A stretch of DNA of 64,000 nucleotides from Lolium rigidum (taxonomy: Eukaryota > Streptophyta > Magnoliopsida > Poales > Poaceae). Positions 1 through 10,744 of this stretch are shown here, one piece after another (within the stretch, counting starts at the first letter, position 1; the number at the start of each line of letters is the position of its first letter). Location: contig NC_061510.1 of assembly GCF_022539505.1 (NCBI RefSeq), forward strand, positions 40,077,047 to 40,141,046, in the 5' to 3' direction. The position numbers and the translations under genes were made by a program. Below the pieces are notes generated by a model. That model was not told the DNA's origin. It did not search any database and worked only from the letters and a program-made list of their open reading frames with translations.

Positions 1-1928
1 CTTCCTGTATCCAGGTGGCTTTGAGAGTGTATAGAATCTATGTTGATTGTATTAAGCCTTCCATCTCCACTGAGGGAAGCAATGGCTCTATGGGATAAAA
101 CGAAGGAGTTATTGAGGACATGGATCATCTCCATTTTTATTTTAACCCTCTTTGTAACTTTAACAATTTCCTTATTTTGTTTGATCTATATGTATGTAAA
201 GAATTTTGATTAAGATCCCTGTATTTGATCAATTTATGGAGTTATTGAGCTATATATTAATTTATGTTTTTTCTCATGAAGTTCTTGATGAATTTCTTAC
301 AGGAGGTGTATTGGATTTATAGATAGAAACACAATCTGAAGCAGGAGGCAGCAATGGAACTTTTTATCATGGTGAGAGCTTGCTGCAATCAACCAAGAGT
401 ATTCCCAAATTTTAGTCGTATTTATTGGTTTAACCTATACCAAAATCTCAACAAACGTTTGAGAAAGTAGTGGTTACTCTGTATAGGCCTATATGTGATA
501 GTTGAGCACGTCGTTGTGTTTAAAGCAGTTAAGAGGGGTTTCATATTTCTTCAAGTGAAGTAGTCGGTTCATGGGTTGGCGTGAAAGTCATAGTTTGTAA
601 TTTTTAGAATTTTGTACGATAAACATCTGGAATAGGATGTTTTTTTTGAAGAAAGAAGGCATACACCCTTGTTAAATGTGGTGGTTAAATGTGGTGCTTC
701 AGATGTATATTATGAAGTTTCTTGTTGACATGTTATCAAAGAAAAAGTTGCTATGCTTGAAAGGACTCCAAGTAAATTAGCTTATCTTCCAGCTGATATC
801 TTAAAGATTTCCTACTATTTCTGTAAATGTATAGTGTTAGGATTCTGAAATGACAACATATTGTCTTAGGTTTCTGAAATGTTTAATTGGCTTTGTCCTC
901 TATCAAATATTAGGTAAATCTTAGGGCGAGCAGAGGGTGGCTGATGGTGTGGATGGCTGCAACGGAGTACTTGGTCAGTGGATTACATGGAGTGGAGTCA
1001 ATGAAGAGAGGTGTAGATCAAGGCCGAGGGTTAGAGAGATAGGTTAAGAGGAAGAAATTAGACTGTCAACGCAAATCGATGTGGATAGACGGTATCAGCC
1101 AATAAATTGTTTGATTCGAGATTCTGAATTAGTAATTATCCTTCTATGCTTCTTTAATGATGCTATCTCTTTCGGTATAATAATCATAATTTGCCAGTGG
1201 AGCTTATACATAAGCATGATAACTAAAACAATAGTATGAAATCATACTAAACTATCATATCTTACTACAGCACCCTCGATGGAATGATGTGTCTGCAAGA
1301 TATTAAAGTAGTTAAATTTTGAGGTAATTCTTAATACTAGAATAAGCTAAAACTTATGGTTCAAATTCTAATTTGATTATGTTATTTGCGCGATAGCGCA
1401 ACCGGTCATCTAGTCAGAGAAAAATGGAAGAAAAAAGTACGGGCATCAAGCATATCAGAGAGACCACAGTACATGGTGTTGCACCCGGTCGATACGCATG
1501 CATGCGCGGCTTATCATGGTTCACATGATCCATCATGCAACCCAGATGCAGCAACACACAATAAAGATCTAAAGTACAAGATAATGCATTTCATTGCAAG
1601 TGGCATACATAAATGTCAACTAAAATGTGTCCCACAGCATAATTATACGTTTGGCAGTGTATTTCGTGTAGACACAGTGTCCCGATTATTTCCTAGTCAC
1701 CCTGGGAAACTTCTATCTGAAAATCGATGATCTTCACCATCGGTTCCTGATCGAACGACAACTGAATACGTGGGTGCACGCGCATTCTAAAGTCATGTGC
1801 AGCTTTGGACACTTGTGTACATACAAACTTATTTTTCCTGCCAGCGTGTACGATAAATTACATTGTCGACCGAAGACTACAAAACAGGTAGAAACATACA
1901 TAACTATATACACACCCACATTATACAC
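1..1928. other. Unassigned flanking DNA, no gene recognised
   Basis: AT-rich sequence with no long open frame. The short frames at 1386-1730 and 1734-1955 show no family motif and no codon-like composition. I see no terminal repeats, no tRNA-like fold and no convincing splice-linked exons. It is the host side of the left end of the truncated LINE. It could hold a distal UTR or an old decayed transposon, but nothing in it supports naming one. Confidence 0.5.
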
Positions 1929-2122
1929 TATATCGTCGAGCTCCTCAAGAAACAAAGTTTCTCGCCCAAGTTCCGTGACTGGATTACCGCTTTTCTTTGT
2001 ACCTCCTCTTCAAGAGTTCTTCTCAATGGTGAGGCCCGCTTTCGCCGCTTCTCTTTGTCTTTGCTATCAACCCCTTGCAACAAATCCTTGAGTTGGTCAC
2101 ACGAAATGAGCTCCACCACAAC
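1929..2122 (+). mobile_element. LINE fragment 1 of 3 (5'-truncated, palm part of reverse transcriptase)
   Basis: Reads as non-LTR reverse transcriptase: residues like FRDWITAF followed by SSSRVLLNGE match the stretch before the RQGDPLSPLLF block of plant LINEs. After a frame slip near 2030-2045, another frame gives FVFAINPLQQILELV, the usual continuation. The sequence then stops at the CRM-like element and resumes after it at 24486, sharing the 5 bp duplication ACAAC (2118-2122 and 24481-24485). Upstream of about 1929 the similarity ends, so the LINE copy is 5'-truncated, as is normal for target-primed insertions. It is non-functional. Confidence 0.72.
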
Positions 2123-3191
2123 TGATGAGGACATCCCTACCACACTGCCACCTCCGTCATTACCAACTGAAGATGAACCTGCTGTGAAGCTCAAGTCCAA
2201 TGAAGTTCAGATTGGACCTATTACAAGGGCTCGTGCGAAGCTACTTAAACAACAGGTGAACTTGTTCCTAAACGATACTTTGATTGATCAGAACTTTATA
2301 CTACCTAAGTCCTATTACTTATGTATCATCAGGTATGAAGAGGAGACAAAGCATCGCACGAGGAGGAGAAGAGCAGCTGGACGTGAAGATGGACGTGGAG
2401 CTGGACAAGGAGCTGGACATGAAGATATCTCATGGACGCGCGAGGGAGGAGCGGGAGGCATGCGCGAGAGGAGAAGACGAAGTCCAGGCCGGCCCAGCAC
2501 CCGGTCAGACCGGCCGCCACGCCGGCGCGCCCGGTCCCTAGCCCGGTCCGACCGGGCGGCGGGACGGATCCACCCCGGCGCCAACCGGGCGCCACGCTGA
2601 TACCAACCGGAGACGTTACTGCGCGACAATTACAGCGTCCGGTTGGAACCCAGTCCCTGGCGCGGTTTGAACCGGCCAGTCCGGTCCCAGGCCCGGTCGA
2701 CCGGCCCCCAGACCGGCCGTGTCCGAGTCTGTCTCGACCAGATCTATTCTGGGTCGGTTATTTTTGTATCTTTTCGACCAGAAGTCGTCCCGGACGCCTA
2801 TATAAGTGCCCAGGACGCCCCCTAGCTGCTTTGGACCATGTTTAAGATAAACCCTAGTTCTTAGTTGTTTGCTTTGCAAAACTATTGAATCCCCTACACC
2901 ATATTGCTTGATATTGTGTAGATCTGAAAAGTCTTGTGTGATCTGCTGTTCCATTGGGAATTAGACGGTTGCAACCTACCGCTTCGTGGTCGGCGGCTAC
3001 GTGCGCAAGTGTGTGGAGTTGCGAATATCTTGCAGGGTTGAGAGCTGTTACATTGGCGACATGGACCAATCGAGAGATCTCGTTGCGTCATACAAGTTAT
3101 CATCCACTTCATCCAGTTACCTCCGCTGCAATCACCCCGTGATCATCATCACCACCGTTGCTTACTGAGAAGATCGGGCCACCCCTTACCA
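2123..3191 (+). repeat. 5' LTR of the CRM-like element
   Basis: Aligns end to end with 23413-24480 and its terminal part again with 29704-30474. It begins TG and ends CA, with ACAAC immediately before it. The first part carries the coding sequence that ends the polyprotein in the 3' copy. The middle (about 2480-2720) is packed with CCGG and CCGGTC motifs, followed by a TATA box and an R/U5-like part. A small number of substitutions and short indels separate the two full LTRs, a few percent by eye. Confidence 0.9.
2799..2805 (+). promoter_or_regulatory. TATA box of CRM-like 5' LTR
   Basis: TATATAA in the context CGCCTATATAAGTG, in the second half of the LTR as expected for the U3/R boundary. 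The same box is at 24088-24094 in the 3' LTR and near 30082 in the duplicated fragment. Confidence 0.6.
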
Positions 3192-3623
3192 TCTTGGTAT
3201 CAGATTCTCGGGTTTCCTCGGTAAGCCATCCACAATCCACTCCATAGTTGAGTTGTGAGTGTATCCGATCCAGAAAAATCCAAACAAAAATTAGGGTTAG
3301 GGTTTGCCATAGCCTTAGATTGCACTAATTTCGAGTTTTAGTTGCTTTTCATAGTTGTTTTTGCGTACCTTCTCTTTCCATCTAGTATTGTTAGGGTTTG
3401 AGTCTCCACAATTGTCTTGTGTTTACTTTATCAGTCGTGTCAGTTTTTGTTACTCCGAGTCCACACAACGTACAGTGTGCTTGCTCCCAACCATAGACAC
3501 AGCCTTTCGATATAAAGTGACTAGGAACTTCCCCAGAAGAGACTATTTTTACCGCTCGATAGGCTGCTCGTTAGGGTTTTGGTGCTTTGCAATTTCTGTT
3601 GGCCGTGTTATCAAGGAGTTGAG
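3192..3623 (+). other. Untranslated leader of the CRM-like element, first part
   Basis: Non-coding leader between the LTR and gag, interrupted by a solo LTR and continuing at 5073. It contains two TTAGGG-like steps near 3291 that are too few to be telomeric. Confidence 0.7.
3195..3205 (+). other. Primer binding site, initiator-Met-tRNA type
   Basis: TGGTATCAGAT lies three bases after the LTR end and matches the start of the common plant retrotransposon PBS TGGTATCAGAGC, with divergence after ten bases. Confidence 0.65.
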
Positions 3624-5072
3624 TGATACGTCTCCAACGTATCTATAATTTCTTATGTTCCATGCTAGTTTTATGACAATACCTACATGTTTTATTCATA
3701 CTTTATATCGTCTTGATGCATTTTCCGGCACTAACCTATTAACAAGATGCCGAAGCGCCAGTTCCTGTTTTCTGCTGTTTTTGGTTTCAGAAATCTTACA
3801 CAGGAAATATTCTCGGAATTGGACGAAATTAATGCCCACTATCTTATATTTCACGGAAGCTTCCAGAGAGCCAGAGAGGGACCAGAGGGGAGCCCTGGGG
3901 GCCCCACCCCACCTGGCGGCGCGGCCAAGGGGGGGGCGCCCCCCTATGGTGTGGCTCCACCAGGACTCCTCCGAGGCTGCCTTTCCGCCTATATATTCTC
4001 TCCGCCTCGAAAACCCTAAAAAAATAAGCCACGATACGAGAAAAGTTCCAGAGCCGCCGCCATCGCGAAGCCAAGATTCGAGGGACAGAAGTCTCTGTTC
4101 CGGCACGCCGCCGGGACGGGGAAGTGCCCTCGGAAGGCATCTCCATCGACACCACCGCCATCTTCATCACCGCAGCTGTCTCCTATGATGAGGAGGGAGT
4201 AGTTCTCCCCCGAGGCTAAGGGCTGTACCGGTAGCTATGTGGTTCATCTCTCTCTCCCATGTGATCTTTATGTGATCGTGAGCTTTGTATCGCTATTAAT
4301 CTATGTGCTACTCTAGTGATGTTATTAAAGTAGTCTATTCTTCCTTCATGATGTAATGGTGACGGTGTGTGCATCATGTAGTACTTGGCGTAGGTTATGA
4401 TTGTAATCTCTTGTAGATTATGGAGTTAACTATTACTATGATAGTATTGATGCGATCTATTCCCCCTTTCATAGATTAAAGGTGACAGTGTGTATGCTAT
4501 GTTAGTACTCGGTCTAAATTGCAACGGTCTATTATGCTCTAGAGGTTACTTAAATATGAACTCCGAATGTTGTGGAGCTTGTTAACTCCGGCTTGAGGGA
4601 GCTCTTGTAGCCCTACACGATGAATGGTGTTTGTTATCCAAATAGAGAGTGTATGTAGCACAAGTGAGGAGAAGTTATTTATTTATTATGTGATCATTGT
4701 TGAGAGTGTCCACTAGTGAAAGTATGATCCCTAGGCCTTGTTTCCAAATACTGCAAACATCGCTTGTTTACTGTTTTACTGCATCTTTACTTCCTGCAAT
4801 GTTACCACCATCCATATCACTTGCATCTTACTATCTCTTCGCCGAATTAGTGCACCTATACATCTGACAAGTGTATTAGGTGTGTTGGGGACACAAGAGA
4901 CTTCTTGTATCGTAATTGCAGGGTTGCTTGAGAGGGATATCTTTGACCTCTACCTCCCTGAGTTCGATAAACCTTGGGTGATTCACTTAAGGGAAACTTG
5001 CTGCCGTTCTACAAACCTCTGCTCTTGGAGGCCCAACACTGTCTACAGGAATAGAAGCGTGCGTAGACATCA
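3624..5072 (+). mobile_element. Solo LTR, Athila-like (TGATACG family)
   Basis: A 1449 bp sequence starting TGATACGTCTCCAACG and ending in CA, flanked by the perfect 5 bp duplication TTGAG (3619-3623 and 5073-5077), with no second LTR or internal region. That makes it a solo LTR left by LTR-LTR recombination. Its first 250 bp resemble the LTRs at 53130, 58246 and, reversed, 24579-26173 and 30572-32168. The later parts diverge, so it belongs to a related but distinct subfamily. A TATATAT box sits at 3990-3996. It sits in the leader of the CRM-like element, upstream of gag and in the same orientation. Confidence 0.88.
3990..3996 (+). promoter_or_regulatory. TATA box in solo LTR
   Basis: TATATAT in the context CCGCCTATATATTCTC, followed by an AAAACCCTAA step, in the expected part of the LTR. 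It points toward the downstream gag gene. Confidence 0.5.
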
Positions 5073-5077
5073 TTGAG

Positions 5078-5610
5078 TCATAAAATCAAAAAAAAGAGAA
5101 AAATAGAAAGAAAAAAACGCAAAAAGAGCTACATAGCTGCGTGTTCTACAAAGAAAATCCAAAAAAAAAGAAAGAAAAGTGTCGTGCTAGAAGAATCAAG
5201 TGAAGGCCTAAGTTTACTTTACCGCACCCATAGTTGAGCAATCTTGTGCCTGTCTCGTTGAGCTTTGCTAGCGTCTCTCTTGTGCATTGCAACTTTTCCT
5301 ACATATAGTTGCATTGCCCCATTTATCGCCTTGTGTGAGTATCATTGGTTGTCTACGGTCAGCGCTAGAGCTTGTTATTGGTGCAAATAGGTATCCCACC
5401 TACAGCCCCACATATATCCTGCTTTGCCGTGTGATTTGTTCTTATACTCTTGATATTCACTTCGCTACATCCGTGCACTAGTTGTTCCTACAAGTGGTAA
5501 GCAACAATAATTTACTTTGGAACGGTAAGATCTCCTTTTCTTATCAGTTTTTGAGTGAGTTGTGAGAGTACCACCATATCTTTTTGATTTAGTGCACTAA
5601 CCTACTAATC
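5078..5610 (+). other. Leader of the CRM-like element, second part
   Basis: Continues the element's leader after the TTGAG duplication. It has A-rich tracts at 5088-5180 and pyrimidine-rich stretches, with no coding frame. It ends directly at the gag start codon at 5611, context ATCATGTCTG. Confidence 0.7.
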
Positions 5611-8600
5611 ATGTCTGCTAGTGATCAAAAAATTGTTAACCAGGAAAAAAAGAATTCTGCAGATATCATCACATGGAGGGAGTATGAAGCTATTCGTAAT
5701 GAGATGCGTCGTGAATTCCACACTCCAATTGATGAGCTTAAGGGAACGGTCCAAGGGATTTTCCAGAAGCTGGATACTACATGTGAGACCGTCACTACAA
5801 TGAAAGATCAAATGACGGATATACAACGCAATCTTGCAGATATGCGCCTAGCCATTGAGAATTTGACCCAACAACAACAAGAATATGACAATGATACTGA
5901 GCTTCAAGATGACGCACGTAATGCTCGTGGTGCGCCACGTGGTAATCGTCCTCGAGGATGGGCTCCACTTGGCCGCAATGGTCGTGGACATGATGAGGAA
6001 GATGGATTGGGTAAGCCCAAGTTTTCTATACCCAAGTTTGAAGGAGGAGCTGATGTTGAAGAATACCTTACTTGGGAGCTCAAGATTGAGAAGTTATGGA
6101 GTTTACATCCACATTATACTGAAGATAGGAAGATAAAGCTTGCTTCTTCCGAATTTGATGGTTATGCTTTGCGTTGGTGGGATCGATTTGTTCGTGCTCG
6201 CGAAAAAGATGGTGAACAGCCTATTATCACATGGCGTGCTATGAAGGCAGCAATGACCGAGCGCTCTGTGCCCACAAATTACTTGCACAATATATTTGAT
6301 AAGTTGACCCTATTGAGACAAGGTGTGAAGACTGTTGATGAATACTACATGGAGATGGAGATGCTCATGCAGCGTGGCCGTGTCAAAGAATCCCTTGAGA
6401 TGACAATGACTCGTTTTCTCAATGGTTTGAAGTATGATATCAAAAGCATTGTTCGTCGTTACAGTTACACCACTATGAATGAGTTGCTACATCATGCAAG
6501 AGAAGCTGAATCGCAGTTGGCTGACGAAGCAAAGATTAAAGGACGAGCTTCAGGAGCTGGGCGCTTCACGCCTCGTGCGCCCCCACCTACGGCGCCGGCG
6601 CCATCGACGCGCTCCGCACCTTACTCTTCTAGCAAGCTGGCCTCCAATGTGTCTAACGCAAAGAAGTCCGAATCTGCTGCAAGTACGAGTGGCTCTAACA
6701 TGTCTACGGCGCGCAATCGTGATATGGCTTGTCATACATGTGGTGGTAAAGGTCACTTCAAGAGAGATTGTCCTAACCGCAAAGTTATGATTATCAATGA
6801 GGACAATGAGTACGAGACTGGAGAAGATTTTGATCCCAATGCTCCAGAAGATGATGACTATGACACTGATGGTGAAGATGCATATCCGTCTGATGCTCGC
6901 ACCATTGTTGTGTTGCAGCATGCTCTTAATGTGTTGCCTAGTGCATCTACTCAGCGCTGCAATTTGTTCCAAACAAAGGCTTTAGTTGGTCCTGACAAGG
7001 CTTGCAAGGTCATTATTGATGGCGGGAGTTGCCGCAATTTAACAAGCAAGGAGTTGTGTACCAAGCTGAAGTTGAAGTATCTACCGCACCCGCATCCGTA
7101 CTATATTCAGTGGTTGAGCGACAATGGTGAGATGAAGGTAAACCACATGGTGCGTGTTGAGTTTGCTATTGGACCGTATAAAGATTGCATTGAATTTGAT
7201 GTGGTTCCTATGACGGTGTGTCACCTACTATTGGGTCGGCCTTGGCTATATGATCGTTCTGTGCAACACAATGGCCGTGCCAATACATATCACTTGGATT
7301 TCAAGGGCAAGAAAATCAACTTACAGCCTATGTCACCACAGCAAATTGTCAATGAGTCTCGTCAGAAAGTTGAAGTAAACTTGGAGGATGCTTCTGTAGA
7401 TAGGCGAGAGAATTGTAATGTCGTGAGTGATATAACGAAAAGTGAGAGAGTGAATTCCTTAGTCTCATTAGCCACCAAAGAATACATGAGAGAATTTAGC
7501 GAGGATCCTACAGCCATGCCTCTTGTGCTCTTGTACAGGGGTACGGTTTTGGTTGCTAACGACATGACCCCTCTTTCTCTTGGTGTTTCTAATGTTTTGC
7601 AGGAATTTGGCGACGTGTTTCCGGATGAGGTACCCGCGGGACTACCACCATTGCGAGGTATTGAGCATCAAATCGACTTGATCCCCGGAGCTTCGCTACC
7701 CAATCGGGCACCATATAGAACGAACCCCGAAGAGACGAAGGAGATACAAAAGCAAGTACAAGCGCTACTCGACAAAGGTTATATCCGCATAAGCCTTAGT
7801 CCTTGTGATGTTCATGTTATTCTAGTTCCTAAGAAAGATGGTACATGGCGTATGTGCGTAGATTGTAGAGCGATAAACAACATTACTATTCGATATCGTC
7901 ATCCTATTCCCCGTTTAGAGGATATGCTAGATGAATTGAGTGGTGCTGCTGTTTTCTCTAAAATTTATTTGCGTAGTGGTTATCATCAAATTAGGATGAA
8001 AGAAGGGGATGAGTGGAAAATAGCCTTTAAAACAAAATTTGGTTTGTATGAGTGGTTAGTAATGCCTTTTGGTTTGACTAATGCACCTAGCACTTTCATG
8101 AGACTGATGAATCATGTTTTGCGTGAATTTATTGGCAAGTTTGTGGTTGTGTACTTTGATGACATATTAATCTACAGCCACAATGAATCTGATCATACTA
8201 TACATATTCGACATGTTTTGCAAGTGTTGCGTGATAATAAACTCTATGGTAATCTTGAGAAGTGCACATTTTGCAAAGATAAGGTCATATTTCTGGGTTA
8301 TGTTGTCTCTAAGCATGGAGTAGAAGTAGATGTGTCTAAAATTGAAGCTATTCAAAATTGGCCTACTCCCATGAATGTGAGTCAAGTAAGAAGTTTTCAT
8401 GGTCTAGCTGGGTTTTATAGAAGATTTGTGCCCAACTTTAGTACTATTGCTGCACCTTTGAATGACTTGACTAAAAAGGGTGTTATATTTGAGTGGGGCG
8501 CAGCCCAAGATCATGCTTTTGATGAACTTAAGAGATTGTTAACTTCTGCACCGTTGCTTGCACTTCCTGATTTCAATAAGCAATTTGAGATTGAATGTGA

Positions 8601-8943
8601 TGCTAGTGGTATTGGAATTGGTGGTGTGTTGATGCAAGAGGGTCGCCCAATTGCATATTTTTCGGAGAAACTGTCTGGTGTTAAGTTGAACTATCCTATA
8701 TATGATAAAGAATTGTATGCTTTAATTAGAGTTCTTGAGGTTTGGCAACATTACTTGTGGCCAAAAGAATTTATCATACATCCTGATCATGAAGCTTTAA
8801 AATACCTGAAAGCTCAGTCTACTTTGCATAAGCGTCTTGCTAAGTGGCTTGAGTTCATGGAGTTTTTCCATACATTATTAAGCATAAGAAGGGAAAAGAT
8901 AATATTGTTGCTGATGCTCTATCTAGGAAGAATATGCTATTAA
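5611..8943 (+). CDS. gag-pol: Gag-protease-reverse transcriptase-RNase H polyprotein, CRM-like Ty3 element
   Basis: An 1110-codon open frame. In order: a coiled-coil-prone Gag N-terminus; a Gag core with WELKIEKLW and a downstream region with RWWDRFV; a CCHC zinc knuckle at C374, C377, H382 and C387; an aspartic protease with D470-G-G-S followed by LLGRPW; reverse transcriptase with the active site Y848-F-D-D; and RNase H with D997 in the [11 protein letters not shown] motif. Together these make the particle, mature it and copy RNA to cDNA. Near 8863-8867 one base appears lost, so the last 25 or so residues are out of frame and integrase is not fused as it normally would be. The start is the first ATG after the leader. 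Everything upstream of the shift is open, so this is the best-preserved coding region in the window. Confidence 0.88.
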   Translation: MSASDQKIVNQEKKNSADIITWREYEAIRNEMRREFHTPIDELKGTVQGIFQKLDTTCETVTTMKDQMTDIQRNLADMRLAIENLTQQQQEYDNDTELQDDARNARGAPRGNRPRGWAPLGRNGRGHDEEDGLGKPKFSIPKFEGGADVEEYLTWELKIEKLWSLHPHYTEDRKIKLASSEFDGYALRWWDRFVRAREKDGEQPIITWRAMKAAMTERSVPTNYLHNIFDKLTLLRQGVKTVDEYYMEMEMLMQRGRVKESLEMTMTRFLNGLKYDIKSIVRRYSYTTMNELLHHAREAESQLADEAKIKGRASGAGRFTPRAPPPTAPAPSTRSAPYSSSKLASNVSNAKKSESAASTSGSNMSTARNRDMACHTCGGKGHFKRDCPNRKVMIINEDNEYETGEDFDPNAPEDDDYDTDGEDAYPSDARTIVVLQHALNVLPSASTQRCNLFQTKALVGPDKACKVIIDGGSCRNLTSKELCTKLKLKYLPHPHPYYIQWLSDNGEMKVNHMVRVEFAIGPYKDCIEFDVVPMTVCHLLLGRPWLYDRSVQHNGRANTYHLDFKGKKINLQPMSPQQIVNESRQKVEVNLEDASVDRRENCNVVSDITKSERVNSLVSLATKEYMREFSEDPTAMPLVLLYRGTVLVANDMTPLSLGVSNVLQEFGDVFPDEVPAGLPPLRGIEHQIDLIPGASLPNRAPYRTNPEETKEIQKQVQALLDKGYIRISLSPCDVHVILVPKKDGTWRMCVDCRAINNITIRYRHPIPRLEDMLDELSGAAVFSKIYLRSGYHQIRMKEGDEWKIAFKTKFGLYEWLVMPFGLTNAPSTFMRLMNHVLREFIGKFVVVYFDDILIYSHNESDHTIHIRHVLQVLRDNKLYGNLEKCTFCKDKVIFLGYVVSKHGVEVDVSKIEAIQNWPTPMNVSQVRSFHGLAGFYRRFVPNFSTIAAPLNDLTKKGVIFEWGAAQDHAFDELKRLLTSAPLLALPDFNKQFEIECDASGIGIGGVLMQEGRPIAYFSEKLSGVKLNYPIYDKELYALIRVLEVWQHYLWPKEFIIHPDHEALKYLKAQSTLHKRLAKWLEFMEFFHTLLSIRREKIILLLMLYLGRICY

Positions 8944-9389
8944 CTCAACTTGATGTTAAAATTCCTGGATTAGAAGTACTATGTGATTTGTATGCTACTG
9001 ATCATGATTTTGCTGAACCATATCGCTTATGTGCTCTTGGTAAAGCATGTGAAAAATATCACATACATGATGGGTTCTTGTTTAGAGCTAACAAACTATG
9101 CGTTCATGAATCGTCTGTGCGTTTGCTCTTATTGCAGGAATCACATGCTGGAGGTTTGATGGGTCACTTTGGGCGTGAGAAGACGCTACTCATGCTAGCT
9201 GACCACTTTTATTGGCCAAATATGAGGCGGGATGTGGACAGGTATGTGAAGAGGTGCATTACTTGCAACAAGTCCAAGTCCAAGCTAAAGCCTCACGGTT
9301 TGTATACTCCTTTACCGACACCTACTACACCTTGGGAGGATATTAGTATGGATTTTGTGTTGGGTTTGCCGCGTACTAAGAGAGGCCAT
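8883..9389 (+). pseudogene. Integrase, N-terminal half, CRM-like element (cut by Tat insertion)
   Basis: Continues the polyprotein in another frame after the shift near 8865. The end of the RNase H linker (ADALSR-like) is followed by the integrase HHCC zinc domain with HAGG, GHFG, FYWPNM and CITCNKSK. The integrase core then begins at PWEDISMDF; the first catalytic Asp codon is at 9351-9353. The frame is interrupted at 9390 by the Tat element and resumes at 22581 after the duplicated GCCAT. Integrase would join cDNA to host DNA; here it is destroyed. Confidence 0.85.
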
Positions 9390-9952
9390 TGTCGTTGCCT
9401 AATCGACGGTACCTCGGAGGAGGGATCCTCACGAGGGAGAGAAGAAGTAGGGGCCATAGGGCGGAGTGCACACGGGACGGTGGTACGCGAGTTACCCAGC
9501 TTCGGAACACCTGCACGATGACAGGGCCTACTGCTGCTTGTGCCGGAATTATCCGGGCGCTTTCGCGTTGTTACAATGAGTTGTGGTTGTGCCTCTAGGG
9601 CTCCCGGGATCCGGCTTATAAAGGCGCACGGATCTAGGGTTTACATGGAGAGTCCTAGCCGGAATACAAGTTGCCTAACTACGGTACAATGTCTTGCCGT
9701 GTACGTCAAGGATCCGCCTTCCTCCAAGTACGTGCTTGGATCCGGATACTTCATGGGCCGTCACGGATCCGGCCTCCTTCGTAGGTCGGTAGAGATCCGG
9801 CTTCCTGTTCCTGGGCTGGACTTCATCCTTCGGGATCTACGACAAGCTCGGGCCGCCCGATGGGCCACATGCCTCACCACCATCTATGGGCCACCCGGGC
9901 TTGCCGGATCTAGGCCATGCCGTTGATATACCCATAAAGTATACCCACAACA
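9390..9952 (-). repeat. 3' LTR of the Tat element
   Basis: Begins TGTCGTTGCC and ends CCCACAACA on the plus strand, so TG...CA in either reading. It is preceded by GCCAT. On the plus strand it carries a TATAAA box (near 9615) and four GGATCC sites. It aligns throughout with 22017-22575. Confidence 0.92.
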
Positions 9953-9966
9953 GTAGCCCCCGAAGT
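9953..9966 (-). other. Polypurine tract of the Tat element
   Basis: Read on the minus strand this is CTTCGGGGGCTAC directly before the LTR start TGTTGTGG. It is a G-rich tract in the position of the plus-strand primer and confirms the minus orientation. Confidence 0.65.
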
Positions 9967-10311
9967 TCTCCGAGATTCATCATTCCTCCGGCTTCATTCA
10001 GCTCGGATCCGAAGAGAATCTTGAAGAGCTTCAAAAACTTCTACTTGTTTCCGGGTTCATTCACTCGGAATTCCTTCGTCTTCAGATTAGGTATCACAAC
10101 GGAGATTCCGCTTTTCCCGCGCACAACTTCCTTTTTTCCCGCGCTAAATTTTCGCAGATGCAAATCTTTAGCCGGAAATTTCGGGAGCACATGGTTAAAT
10201 TACCTCCACGTCATTTTACCGCATTTGACCTAAGACACGTGTCGTTCATCCAACGGTGCGACCGTTCCGTTTCCGCCGTTGGATCCGAATCCCGAATCTC
10301 CGCGCGTGGCC

Positions 10312-10319
10312 TATAAATA
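10312..10319 (+). promoter_or_regulatory. Putative core promoter of the Tat antisense gene
   Basis: TATAAATA in the context GGCCTATAAATACCCCCGCG, a textbook plant TATA box. About 30 bp further on comes a pyrimidine-rich stretch (10340-10380) typical of plant transcription starts. It lies inside the element, not in the LTR, on the strand of the antisense gene and about 430 bp before its longest open frame. Confidence 0.55.
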
Positions 10320-10744
10320 CCCCCGCGGCTCGGTAAATTTTCATTCTTTCACCTCTCCTCACCACTTCATCTTCTACCTCGCGCCGCGCCGCCCGACCAG
10401 ATCTCAACTCCGGCGAGCCTTCCGCGCGGGAGCTTCACGCGCCGCCGCCTCAAGCCTCTCCTCCAACCAAGATCGCTGCGGTTGACCGAGAAATCGACTC
10501 CGCCGCCGATTCGTGGTCATCGGAGGCTCGAAAACCGCCAGTTTGTTGATCTCCACTTCACCGGAGCTTCGCCGGACCGTCGCGCCATTGACGGTACGTG
10601 CATCGGACTTGTAGAAGAAGAAGTAGTCGTAGCTTAGAATTTCCGGTTACTCAAATTAGTTCGCATGGGTGCAGCCGGAAGCATGCCTCATGGTTCTCCT
10701 CACTGCACTGGTAGTTCTCCGAGTAACCCGGAACCCAATGCTTA

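Noticed and set aside
2643..2825. Short ORFs repeated in the three CRM-like LTR copies (for example near 2854-3112, 24143-24401, 30137-30395)
   Set aside because: They recur only because the LTR is duplicated. They sit in R/U5 DNA, overlap on both strands and show no domain.
3285..3312. Telomere-like TTAGGG steps
   Set aside because: Only two units in a retrotransposon leader, with no array.
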